A stretch of DNA of 64,000 nt from Pohlia nutans (GCA_022496805.1 CM040101.1:27753529-27817528), one strand, 5' to 3'. Counted from the first letter of the stretch, positions 24,001 to 36,062 are shown. The notes: generated by a model from the sequence alone, not told the origin. Program-made: numbers and translations.

Positions 24001-27000
24001 CTGCTGCTTCATTATCAGAGGTATTCTGCACAAGAAGAGATTTCACATGCTCATTGAGAAGCAATAAAAAATACACCACACGCATCAAAAGAAGGATCCA
24101 CCAGAACCACTGAATCTTAAGCAAAGCAAGGCTCTCAAGAAGAGGGCCAAAAAGAAAAACAAGCTTGTGTCCAACTCTAATCGATGTCTAAAAGTTTGAT
24201 AGAGTGAATATTGATCAACTATTGGTAATATAAACAGCCTGGTCGCAAACTCACCACATTCGAGGTATTATTGTCTACTCCATCCTTGAGAATGCCACGT
24301 GCTTTCAACCTCTCTTTGAGAAAATCCGGCAAGTCCCCTTTATCTCCTGTTCCGTCTACGTCCTTGATGTCCCGTTGATCAACATCCCTTCTGAGTGTCC
24401 CAGCTTGCTCATCGACAGCCCCGGGAGCATTAATTCTGGCAGCTACTACATTAAAGCGCTCACCCCCATCGGGAATGCCCAACGAGCCTTCAAAATGTCC
24501 AGGATGTCTCCCATCAAAAGTAGGCCGAGCAGAGGGCCCATTAAAATCTGGCTTATACATATTAGGATCTGGAGCTAATGTGAACATTGGCGGACGTAAA
24601 CCATTGTAATAAGCGCCCCCTCCTGGAACGCCGTAACCATTACCAATTTCCATATTGTCTGCAACACAGGAAATTTACACAGACAGAATGTCTCAGATAC
24701 GGATGTTCTACCCCGGTGACACAGGCTTAGGAAATTAGCCACCCATTCAAAAATGAGAGGAATAAGACGGCAAGCGAATATCTGATGTTACAAAAGCAGC
24801 TCGGATGCATAAGACCACATATTTGGCTCATTGAGCAGGCTGCTTACTTACGCTACTAGAAGGTATCAAAACCACACGATTAGTCTAATGCAATCTAAAT
24901 AGTTATGAGACATTGATAAATAGACGTCCACATCCTTGACTTTGGTTCAAAGAAAGTATCACAAAAAGATGCACAAGTTGTCCTTATATTAGTGTCACAG
25001 AATCTGCCATATAACCCCACCACCATCACGACCTTGCTCTAGTTGGGTGGACCTTCCCCGCTTAGAAGCCATCTCCAAACGGTGCTCAGAAGTCATCTTC
25101 AGAAGCTTCTCCTGCATCCACAAGTCAGCCACACTTCACCGACCACACCCTCTTCCCACACACCTTTCTATCCTTGCTGTTAACCCTCAATTTACTAGGC
25201 AAATACTCAAGCGGCCAACCTCTTGGCGTGCAATTCCCCAACCAGACTAAATTGGAAGACTTAAATTTAGTAGAGAACAGGCAAAACAAGGCCACAAAAC
25301 CCAAACACGTTGAGCTACCATTACTACAGCACTCTTAAAAAAGGCTTAAATTTCGAGGACGATGACAATCGATCAAAAGCTCAGAGCACATAGCTTGTCT
25401 GGTAAAATCAAGTACTGTCTGATCACATCCATTATGACAGAAGGAAAGATAGCTCATGATGCCAGTCCACTTAAAGAGAGAAGCGTAAACAAATAGACGT
25501 TCAATCTAAATAAACAGGGAGTCCAGTTTCTCTTTGTTCGATCAGATTAAAATTAACCAACAAAGACCCAAATACTTAAGAACATCTTGTACCCCTCATC
25601 TCGCTTGATCATAGACCTCCAAAGCTGTACACTCCACAAACAGTTTCACATCAAGATTCAGACGGGCAAGTGTAAGTTCTCACCTTAAGTGCACCCTCAT
25701 CACGACGGGCTGAAAGCACATCTCGTTCACTCATATCCAAGGCGTCGAAAGGCCTGTTGTCTCGCCTGTTAAGTAGAAGGGAAATACTCGTTACCTCGTG
25801 AGAACAGAACTCACTGCATCTTCTTTAAAGGAATCAAAAGATTACAAATTCACTTGAAAGGCAGAATTCAGATGTAAAAGAAGTACACAGAAGTCTTCAA
25901 AATATGTCTAAGACACAAAATAGCACAATTAGCTAGTAAGTCGAGCTTATATATACTATACATAATTTCTGTCTTCACAAGCATGCCGCCAAACGGTATA
26001 CACACCTTTGTTGGGTAATAATATCGTGGGCACTTGCTTCCTGTTCTCTCAACACTGCCTCCTGCACTGCAGCTTCCATCCCAAACCCGGCAACATCTCT
26101 GTTATTGAAAAAAGCATGTCCATTTTGTGTAAACCCTGGGCTCGGCCCTGGCTTCCACTGATCATGTGGATGTCCTCCTGGCCATCCACCTGTTGTACTT
26201 TCTTGGTATTCAACATCAATACTAGCTTGCTCCTCAGGTACTGGATCCCATCGAGACTTCCGTTTTCTGGGTTGTTGTTGATCCTTTGGTTTCTCTTGCA
26301 CTGCAGAATTCTCTCGAAACTGGTCAGGGTTTGGTTGGCCCTGCAGATGTGACGTCGGGGCATCATGAAATCCAGTTTGTCGTTTGTGATGCGTTTGCCG
26401 TTCAGGACTTCGCGAATGTAGCGGGTAACCTTGACGGGGCGGCTCTTGTGGAGGTGGGGTAAAACCTTGATGGGACCAGGGTCGCTGAGATTGCATATGA
26501 GGCATCTGCATATGTGGTGGAGGTTGCCCTTGAGGTGCCCAGTGAGGAGGACCCGCTCCTCCAGGCCCTCCTTGCATTGTTTGAGGAAAACCATCTCGAG
26601 CATGCGCTTGGTGCTGACCATGAGATGGAATTTGCGAAGATAGAGGATCCGGTAATCCACCCAAATCTGAATGGGGTTGATGTGGCTGACTTGATGGAGC
26701 ACCGCCACCCAATGGTCCACTATTATTCTCTGCGGGTAACCTATGAGAGGCAGGGTCATTTTGAGAAGAAGGGGCATGTGGCTGTGACTGGGGCTGGGGC
26801 TGGAACTGACCTTCATGCTGTTGGCCTTGAGGGAGCGGGAAAGATTGGGGAGGCAGTCCAGCATGAGATGGTGTAGGACCACCGTGGGCAGGCAGAGGCG
26901 CTCCAGCAGTGGGCGGGGGTCCTTGAAAGGAAGGGTCAGCATGATCTCCAGGAGGGTGAGGTTGAAATGGAAATTGTTGCGGAGGAAATTGCTGAGGATG

Positions 27001-28649
27001 GTTAAAAGGAGGTCTAGAGAAAGGAGGCTGCCCTGGGTTACCCTGGCCACCGGGATTGCTGGGATATTGCTGCGGTGGAAAATTATGAAACTGCCCAGGG
27101 TGCTGATGATTTGGTCGAGGAGGGAATGGACCATTCGGGGGACCGCGGGGAAAGTGATGAGGAGGATTTTGCATGTTCGGCTGAAATGGAGGTCCTGGCT
27201 GATGTGTTGGTAGAGATCCAGGAGGCCGAAAATGGTTCATTTGCTGAAATGGAGGTCGATGATGTCCCATGAAAGGCGGCCCCTGTGAATGCGGCTGAAA
27301 CTGCAAACCTGGAGAACCTCCTCCGGGGATACAAGGAGCCAGAGGCCGCACGGAGTGATTATTTTCGGAGCCATCGTCTGCTGCAGCAACTAGTGGTGGA
27401 GGCTTGTCAGATGCAGGCACTTGACCCCCTTTCATCCCTGTTAAACACACACAATTTTCAGCTTATCTTTAATATTAGTCTCATAAAAGGCACAACACAT
27501 TAGACCCCATCCACTAAGGATACACGGTGCATGCGAGCATTATAGATTTACTATATTGCGCTCAAAATGCGTGACACTGTACGAACAGGTATATTATGTA
27601 AAGCTCTACGATAGTGATTCAAGCCAGCCAAAAGGGAGCCATGGAATTTTACATCACAGAAAAACCCAGACACGTCACCACCCCAAAGCGAGTTACAGTG
27701 AAATCATAAAGACAGGAACAACAGGAATGGTGGTCGAGAGTGCCGAGGCGAAAAAATATGATCAGACACTATAGAAACCTCATTCAGGCCCTCTGAAAAA
27801 TACAGTCTTACTCGGAATAAAGAAAGCCAAACACAACTAAACCAACGGCTCCTGAACACTTTCTATGCTCATTCCGATATTGACAGCGAGTACTACAAAA
27901 AAAAAAACGATATTCGGATAAAACGAATAAAGAATACTCATCAATCCCTCGAATCCATCCACTGGTCAAATGCCCTAAATTTTAGGTTAAGCGCCTACTT
28001 GGAGATTCTGTTTCCGGTCATATTTTACCGACAACAGTGAAAATCCGATTAGCAGTTTCAGTTTTTCAGACCCTCTGATCAATTCCATCTCACGCCGTCT
28101 TTCAGAACCAGTCCATGATAATCTAATATCATCACGCCGACTCGCCCTACACTGGACAGCCTAAATTCAATAATCACACCTCCGAGGTCGATATGCTACT
28201 CTTTCCAACCGTTGAGCTAAAAAGATTGTAATGACTCTCCATGCAATTAACTCGTGAGAGTATCAGGCTCCAGCTAATTAAAAGGAATTCAGCTTCTCGT
28301 GCATGTTATTCTTGAACCAATACAGAAACAATCGTGAATAATAGCATCGACTAAACACCGCCGTTACATGATCTCTCTCAAGAAAAACAAGGAGAAGCAA
28401 ATTACCACCGATAGTCAAGAGAAAAAAACTGAGTCCAACTAATCCGCACTAAACCTAAATTCATTCTCCCGAACGAAAGCAAAATTCAAAATTTCAGAAC
28501 TACTATGGAGCCGCATTATTCCGGCACCACAATGCAAGGAAGAACAAGAAAGGGGAAAAAAAAAAAAAAAGGGGAGGGAGGGAGGGAGGGGGAATAAGTT
28601 ACTCACAGGCCGGCATGGTAAGGTCGCGGCCTCGGCCTCGACCCGCCAT
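21088..28649 (-). CDS. PQBP1: PQBP1-type WW-domain splicing factor, 11 coding exons
   Basis: Nuclear adaptor of pre-mRNA splicing. PQBP1 proteins bind Pro-rich partners through WW domains and the U5 snRNP protein U5-15kD/Dim1 through the C-terminus. Exons: 28649-28607, 27437-26006, 25765-25695 (or to 25684), 24658-24255, 24025-23981, 23706-23538, 22984-22759, 22449-22255, 22052-21927, 21568-21517, 21243-21088; about 972 residues. The start MAGRGRGRD splices in frame to WMKGGQVP. Residues 15-480 are Pro/Gln/His-rich and contain [10 protein letters not shown] near 405. Two WW domains follow ([18 protein letters not shown], residues 661-691; [17 protein letters not shown], 710-739). Next comes a CX2CX13CX2C zinc-finger-like block (about 773-796), then [16 protein letters not shown] and [17 protein letters not shown], nearly identical to the Dim1-binding tail of animal PQBP1. 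It is far longer than human PQBP1 because of the N-terminus. Two splice choices rest on reading-frame phase: the exon 3 donor and the exon 8 donor at AAAA|GTATTT. Confidence 0.95.
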
Positions 28650-28901
28650 GGCGTGTGCGCCGAGTGCCTACGGGAGAACAGCGCAGAAGAAGAATAGAAT
28701 CCAGGAATGGGAGAGAACGAAGCCAATATTGGACGAGAGCGGGCAAATTGATTGATTGCAACCAGCAATGAAGTTGACGGACTTTCGATCCACCTTCGAG
28801 CAGCAGGACCTTCGAGGGAGGGACCCGAATCGAGAGAGACGACTCGGAGCCGGATTAGGGTTTGCGAGTTCAAACCACCAGGCACGGCACACTGGGCTAC
28901 T

Positions 28902-29030
28902 ACATCGGACCACATTCATCCTAGGCTGTGTTAGTTCATCGGAATTAGGATGAATGTTGTACCCAGCCTAGGATGTTTATTCATCCTATTCTGTGTTAGT
29001 TCATCGGACCACATTCATCCTAGGCTGTGT
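28902..29030. repeat. Short direct and inverted repeats upstream of PQBP1
   Basis: CATCCTA(GG/TT)CTGTGT recurs near 28917, 28982 and 29016, accompanied by GTTAGTTCATCGGA and ATCGGACCACATTC. An inverted copy, TAGGATGAATGTTG, starts at 28946. The cluster lies about 250-380 bp upstream of the PQBP1 start codon and may lie within or just beyond its promoter. A regulatory role is unproven. Confidence 0.6.
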
Positions 29031-32023
29031 GCAAGAGCCCAAACCGGCGGGCCCCACAAATTTAGAGCCGGGTCATGCTCACACAAACTACAGTGTACCC
29101 TCTCTAATTGTAACCCCTATAAATGTAATAATTTTCTACTCCCAACTGACTCGGGATAAAGAGTAAATGTTATTTGTTATTTATAAAAGTCTCTCCTCCT
29201 TTGTAAACCTGGTTGTAAACCTGGTTTTAAACCTCTCTATTTAAATGAAATATTTGGCTGAATGTATGGTACGTCGATATTTTTTGTATTCATCTAAAAA
29301 GATATAAATAAGCAATACAACATGTACAAACAAGTGTTTAGAGTTTTGAATGGGGATACAAGGCAAATTAATATCACTTTCTTTTTTTCATATGCCTTGA
29401 ATTTATAAGTAAAATTGCAAGTTTTTTCCAACCCAAATAAGATTCAATTTTAATTGATGCTTTGACTGTAAACTTTAGTAATTTTATTCAAAGGAAATAC
29501 CTCTCTAAATGTAAGAATTTGATCACTCTGGACAACTTACAATTAGAGAAGATACACTATAATTTCCAACTTTGGGTTATTTAAACCTTGATGGATATAA
29601 AGCCCATTTGTTGAATTTTGAGCAATCAAAGAATGGTTTTTTTGACATTTCTACAAAAAAAAGAATTTAAAAATTAGTGAAGCATATATGTTTTCAATAT
29701 GTAAAAAAGAGCTCTTTTGATACAACATTTATGTTTTTTCTTATTTATTTTTGATGAAACATGCAATAAGCTTGAGGTTTAAATCTTTGGCCAAAGTAAT
29801 GGGATATTAGGAATGTTGTACTAGTTTTCCACAGTTCTTAGTGGTCAAAACAAATCATTAAAGAAATTACAGTCGAATGGATGGATGTGTCAGCTATTCT
29901 GACAACACTCTATATAAATCTAAAGAATAAATCCAGAGAACAAATTTAGGGACCAAATACTAAGTAGGCCACAGAGTCCTCCAACTCCTACATATGAACA
30001 AATATATATGTTCATCATCCTCGGATTTGGAACGTAGATGGCAAGTTGTACGTAGGTAAAAAAATTCATCTAATTTACTATTTGGATGAGTATCACAAGC
30101 TTTTTGAACAATGTGTGAATCAAGATATAAACAAATGGAATTGTTGGATTTTGAGAAGTCCTTGCAATTTCATGATGTAATTGACAAGTAGGTTGTACCT
30201 CTCATCCTTCACATAACCGGTTGTAGACTTTTCAATGCTAACGTGGCTCCATCCCATTGGCAACCCGTCACCATCGCCATCACAAGTTGCAACTCAAAAC
30301 CTTCTCTCCTTTCAACTTGCATCCTACGTTCTTGGATCATGAAGATCAAGGGTTGTGATTGAAAAGTGAACAACCGGTTATGTGTGATAACCTACTTGCG
30401 GCTACCACGGCTCGTCGGTTATCTAATAAGGTAGAAGCACGAGAAACCGTTAGGTACCAATTGTGGTCACCTATAAAAGCACCTCTTTTAACTTCAGGAG
30501 TTCCCAATCTAGTTATCACAAGCATTAATTATGAATACCAAGTTAGCAATCTGATTGGATTTGAAATGAAAGACAGTTACTGGTACACCTACTATCATCA
30601 ATAGTGGTCTATGCGTATTAAGTTTGAAAATTTATAACAAAATCATACATTGTGAAAAAATTAATTAAAAATTGAGCTTGGTTATTAAACCCAAAGTTTT
30701 ATGTGCGGCAATTTTTTATCATTGAAAATCAGCGCTCCATGTAGATTGAAATGCTTAAACTGACGGCAACTGTACCCCTTACCTTACTTGAAGAACCATC
30801 CAATGGAAACTACTGATCCGTACCTGAGGATGACCGATCCGCCCATGGTTGTTGAAGTTGTGAAACCTAAAATGCAGAGATCATCGCAGTCACCTTGCAT
30901 AGCCTGTGCAACGATCGCCAACTACTCAAGCAACTGCTTGATTTTTGACATGTAATTCTGCAGCCCCAAATTGAAATGTCAATTTCGGACATCAGTTTGG
31001 TGGGCATTTTTGAAATAACCCTGACTGTGACCGTGAGCTTGTGAGAGTTAACAACGGAGTAAGATTCAATGCAATTTGGAGTAAGAGCCAAATTCCATGC
31101 GTTTGAGAACTTGCCCATGGAAGTAGGCAAGACTAGGTGCGGAGAAGTGGAACTTGGGTTTGTCTCATACCTGGTCATGAAGTTGTGCACGTTCCATGAA
31201 CTTGCTTGAGGTGAAACATGAACAAATTTGATTAGTCAATAGGGAGAAGTTGCCATGAAGTCTTGAGCTTGAGAACCTTCACACTTCATGACAACTTCTT
31301 TGGACACCAGTTTTTTCTCAAAAGCTCACTTGATTTGAGAAACTTGGTCCCCCAAAGTCCCCAAAAACTTGCCTTTTAGAAGTGAGATACTTCACCCATG
31401 GAACTTGGCTCTAAGATTCAACTTAGCTCGGGCACATACAGGGGATATTGTTGATGGCTATATTGTGTTCGAAATGTATTCAATCGTGTGTGAGGGAGGC
31501 TTGGTTGATTGTTTTTTTACTGCCATGGAAACCATGGGTGTGCGCATGCATGCGTTTTCGTCCTTTCATGGCTTTGAGCTAGAGTGGTTGAGTGGTTACT
31601 TGTGAGAGAGCTAACTAAGGATTGAGGCATTCAGTTCTAGGATCATGCTGCATTCAATCGAGAAATGAATCAATTTCTTCGAGTGAGAATTTTGTCGAGA
31701 TGGGTGATACAGACGACAAAGGTGTATGCCACGGCCACCAACGAACGAGGCAGGGGAAGTCACTTCCAAATATTCCATAATGCATGCGGTCAAGTAATAG
31801 GGTCCGAATAAATCTTTGAAGGTAATTTTTATACATGAATTATATTAATATAGGATGCTCAAAATCAATTATAAGAACAAAAATGAGAATACTACTAATT
31901 ATAGTAAGAATCACTTTTATTTTTTAGAGAAGCAAATGCATGTTATGGATTTCTTTGCTAAAACGTACTCCCTTTGTTTCATAATGAGAGTCTAAAACCA
32001 CATATCTTTTTGTGTCAATTTAA
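29031..32023. other. Intergenic DNA
   Basis: Apart from the inverted repeat at 30187-30412, I see no supported gene. Several open frames of 60-107 codons have no recognisable homology or splice context. Confidence 0.4.
30187..30412. repeat. Imperfect inverted repeat, arms about 50 bp
   Basis: The left arm carries GTAGGTTGT, then CACATAACCGGTTGT and ACTTTTCAAT. The right arm is its inverse, with ACAACCGGTTATGTGTG and AACCTACTTGC. The loop is about 120 nt, and an extra CCTCTCATCC-like insert sits in the left arm. It could be a foldback MITE or a hairpin transcript locus. Confidence 0.6.
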
Positions 32024-32258
32024 CCCTTAAACGACAATTCCTTTCCTAATACCACACCCAAAATCTCCTCTTAAATTCCATTTTAAGCATATTTCTGTGT
32101 TTAATTTGCTTTAGCTTTATTCTAAAGAAGTATAGATCTCTCTAAGGTGCTCGGTTTGGAATTTAAAAAACCCCATTTGGTGCAATGGTGTAGAAGTTAT
32201 GAGCAAGATTCTCCCAAACTAAAACCAAGCCCGTGGGGCTGGCGTTGTCGTTTAAGGG
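32024..32258. mobile_element. TTAA-flanked MITE, family F, copy 1
   Basis: TTAA lies on both sides (32020-32023 and 32259-32262). The termini are perfect inverted repeats, CCCTTAAACGACAA and TTGTCGTTTAAGGG. It is 235 bp long. The interior shares CACACCCAAAATCTC, GTGCTCGGTTTG-like and AAAAACCCCATTTG blocks with 50519-50754. Confidence 0.85.
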
Positions 32259-32593
32259 TTAAGAGTCCACATTCATTGTGTTGCCTTCCTACATTGACTT
32301 CGTACATTTTTTCATCCCTTTCTATTGAGACACATGGTTCCAAAAGTTGCCATTGTGTTTCATCCCTTTCGACATGGGCTCTATATCCATCTTAAATCTC
32401 AAATTTTTCTGCAGATTGGACTTTTATAGTGAAACAAAAGGAGTATTATGTTTCTATACAATGATGGGGATTATCACACCAATCGTATCATCAAAGTCTA
32501 GAGGAAAAAAGTGAATGAAGTTGTAAGCAAACTACATATTATGTCCATAAAGGAGAGAACGCTTGACCCAAGCTCAAAAAAGTTCCTATTTAA

Positions 32594-33696
32594 CCCCTAA
32601 ACGCCCAACCATCCATTTTTTGGATGATGTACAGAATCAAACTCCGTTTTTTCATCTGTCATGCCTTTTGCGGTGTGGATTTTTTACTATAGATTTTATG
32701 GGAAGTTAGCTTCATGCATGTGTGATCCAATTAGAAAGGGGATGATTTGTGAATTTTTTATGCCACATTTCATGTTGCAATGATTCACCCAAAATTTCTA
32801 AGATCTTACAAATAGTTCAAAAGTGCTCTTAACCCCTAAGTGACCAGTCATTTTCTGGTTGCAGCCCAAACAACAGTGACTACCCACAGTCAAAAAATGA
32901 CATTTATCAAGTTTTGATACTTTGTTGAAGTTGGAGGTAGAGATTATGTTCTAGTGTTGTTTGATACATTTCATTTGCAATATTGAGGTTCAATAAGGAA
33001 TTTTTTAAAGACAAACACCTCAACATTGTCCTAGTGTTATAAAACTTACTATTTTGGGAAAGTAATGATGTCCTCTCATTTGAAAAAAATCCCTTTTTAA
33101 ATCTTAGAATAGAATGTCTAGTTTTGACCAATCATACCAAATTTCAAATTCTAAAAGTAAAATTTGTAATTTTGGTGAATTTTAAATGGTAAATGCTTCT
33201 AAATTCATTAAATGAGTATCTAAAAATAATTTTGGAGATTTGATTGTACAGATAATTATTAAACATCATGCTTCTCATTTTCTCTTCTAGACCAAACTTC
33301 ATCAAAGTTGCAGAAGTAACATTTTATAACACATCTAGGTTTTGCCCTTACCCCTCTGTCATTAAAAGAATCAAGTCATAAAATTAAACAACCAAGAAAT
33401 CTCCAAAAATCACTACATTTAGAGTATTACATTTCAATCCATCACAACAAATTTCATTCACAAATTGTCAATATCTTATTCGTAATAGAATTAGAAAAGA
33501 ATTTAGAATTTTAAGTTTCAAATTTTACAGAAAAATATTGGTGATAGGAATCATAGATCTAACCTTATGGATAAAATCTAAATTTCATGATGTATAGCTT
33601 TTATTCATATATCAAGTTCAAAATATCCCTCCTAGTTGCACTTTATAATGCGTCTTTGCAATTCTCAAAATAAGGAGGGGTGAGGACCCTTAGGGG
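32594..33696. mobile_element. TTAA-flanked MITE, family A, copy 2 (interrupted)
   Basis: TTAA at 32590-32593 and 33697-33700 flanks the ends CCCCTAAACGCCC and CCCTTAGGGG. Without the nested element it would be about 570 bp, the length of the other A copies. The interior matches 9372-9950 and 38376-38933 on both sides of the insert. Confidence 0.85.
32833..33361. mobile_element. TTAA-flanked MITE, family B, copy 1, nested in family A
   Basis: It is inserted at the TTAA inside the family-A block AAGTGCTCTTAA. The left end is CCCCTAAGTGACCAG. The right end stops at CCCCTCTGTCA before TTAA and lacks the final TTTAGGGG seen in copy 2 (48246-48789). The interior matches that copy over most of its length, for example CTCAACATTGTC and CATCAAAGTTGCA. 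Confidence 0.85.
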
Positions 33697-34005
33697 TTAA
33701 TCATTTCGTGAAATTCAGACCTGCGCAAAATGTAGTATGAGTTGAATGTATACTAAGTTATGTCTCATGTTTGTCAAACCTCAAGGAGTTTGGTTTCTCA
33801 TGACAACCTGACCAGAAAGAAATTAGAATGACTGGTTAAGCCCTAAGAGCCTGTTTCCGTAAAAATCTGCCCAAACAGATGAGCAGCAAATATTTTCTAA
33901 AATAAGCTGTATATCGGGGGCCTGCAAATCTACCACGGCTGCGCGCAGCTTGTTTGTAGGAGCTCTTGGAAACCAGCTTTAACTTGTGGAGCTAACTTAC
34001 AAAAG

Positions 34006-34572
34006 TGTTCAAAGCCGCCGAAGAGGATGAGGCCGGTGGCCTTCTTGATCAGGTAATTGCACCGTAATTGCCATCACTTGAATCAGTGGAAATTAATTGT
34101 ATTGAAGATGTACAAATTTTCTGCTCCATGTTCACTTTCTTTGGTCTAGTCGACACATAATCTCACCCTGTGCAAGAGGATTTGAAACGAGAATTAATTT
34201 GGAAACTGAGTTGTGGTTTTGCAGGAGACTTCATTTCTTGAACACGTGCGTGACCATCAAAACCCTCACACAAAGCGTTGATGAGGCTTTTACTATGACT
34301 CAGATATGGAACTTGCCATTATTTGACCTTGGTGCCTTTGATGGTACTTCATGTCTGATCACAGGAAAGATTACAGATGTTTGTTGAGATTAAAATATCA
34401 TGAGCCTGGAAACAACTTGATACCATTTGCGTTAGATGTCGATTGTACAAAATGGTCCTGGTAGTGCAGTGAAGAACAACTGAAGCTGATCTCTTCATGA
34501 AGATTGATGGCAATAACAAAGGAGTTATTGGTTTTGATGATTTTACCAGCTACCGTACCTTCTATCGCAGCA
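34006..34572 (+). pseudogene. Gene fragment with an EF-hand-like motif
   Basis: Two exon-like pieces are visible. 34006-34052 encodes FKAAEEDEAGGLLDQ and ends at CAG|GT. A second, ending at a CAG|GT site at 34572, encodes EADLFMKIDGNNKGVIGF followed by DDFTSYR. The D-G-N-N-K-G-x-I-x-F spacing resembles an EF-hand calcium loop, and LFMKID is typical of WD40/EF-hand proteins. The first Asp is followed by Gly, and several loop positions are non-canonical. No complete gene can be assembled, and stops intervene. It is probably a decayed fragment, and its identity is uncertain. Confidence 0.35.
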
Positions 34573-36062
34573 GGTATCAGACTAACTTTTATCTGTTTCT
34601 CGTTTTGACTTTAACCATACATGTTTTACCTCCTGTGACCACAATGCAAAACCACAAATCCATAGAGGGCTAAGGTAGAGACACCCATTCCTGACCACTT
34701 AAGACATGCACTATACTTGGGATAGATGAATCAATATTTTGAGTTTTTTCCTCTTTTAGCAATAAGAAATTAAGAAGTTTTCATATTTTTTCATATTTTT
34801 TTGATAATTATTTGAATAAGTACAAATTTTCAAAGTGGAAACTGTAGGTTCACCAAAAACCGATCATAGGTTCTAATGTGCAAATGAGGTACATCTTCCC
34901 TTTCAAAATCTAGAAATTAGGCAGGAATCTAGGGTGGTTGGTTTTGTGTACGTGGTCGGAAATGGGTGTCTCTACCTTAATATGGTACATACCACTACTA
35001 CCGTTCTGAATAGATCGCATGGGTTTCATTTCTTGCTCTCGTACTCGTAATTTACGCGTCAATCTCCCGGAAGATGCCGCGAGGGGAAGGTAGAGCCACA
35101 ATAACACTTGTAACGAAAGGTGCAAGAACGACGCACATTAATGTACTGTACTGTAACGGCATGGCAATAACACTGAAAAAAGTGATCATTAATTTCAAAG
35201 TTAACAAGAATATGATAGATGCTTGGCACGAGAATGAATACGAAAGCCGTGAATTTCTGTTCCCATGTGACCTGCTCAAGTAATGAATTCGAACATTAAT
35301 ACCTTACTGTTCTCCAATGAAGAATCGACCCCGCACTCGCGCTAATTTAAAGATCTGTACATCTAGGCACACCGAGTCAGTAGCCATAGAAGATCGGACT
35401 GCATCCACCAAAGTTTTCTGTGATCTCTTGTGCACATAGACACCAAAAGAACACCTGTAGCCCATTGTCAGAAAGGAACATAGAAATCTATTATATTGGA
35501 TGCACATTGTCACGCAACCCCGTTGTCACAAAAACGGTCACGTTTTCATCCTGAATGTTACATCCTCGATGATACCATGTCTAAGGCATCCCACTTCATT
35601 CCTGCATGCATTGATGTTGAATGCAACGGGCACCTTTCTATGTTCTCCTATGTTCATTGTTGCCATGCAACAGGGTCTGTGCTAGTACTTATAAGACACG
35701 ATTAACAAAAAGCGCATCGAACAGTTTATTGATGTCCTTCCACCCGATCAGAAGGTGCGAATAATGTGTAAATAATTTCCAAACGTCCTAAACCATGACA
35801 CTATAATAATGGGCCATACAGACGCAATTCAACTTGGCAAGCATTATCTACTACAGTGATAGAAACATATGCTTGCAATGATGTTTCCTAGATGTCGTAA
35901 TAAGGCAAGTGTCAGAATGTGGTATACTCACCCTAATATGCTACAAACTAAGCACATCAAAATTAAGATAATGCTGCTGGGAGTTCTACTCAAAACCTCA
36001 GATGATGCTCTCCTCATAGATTTACCCAAATATTTATACAAGCTCTTACGTGCTAAAACGCC
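34573..36062. other. Intergenic DNA and probable 3' UTR of the DnaJ gene
   Basis: No supported gene. The right few hundred bases are downstream of the minus-strand DnaJ stop codon and probably hold its 3' untranslated region. An open frame at 35074-35283 has no recognisable homology. Confidence 0.4.

Noticed and set aside
26008..27334. Long open frames on both strands within PQBP1 exon 2
   Set aside because: The Pro/Gln/His-rich repeats of the real frame leave other frames free of stops. The PQBP1 frame alone joins in phase to conserved exons.
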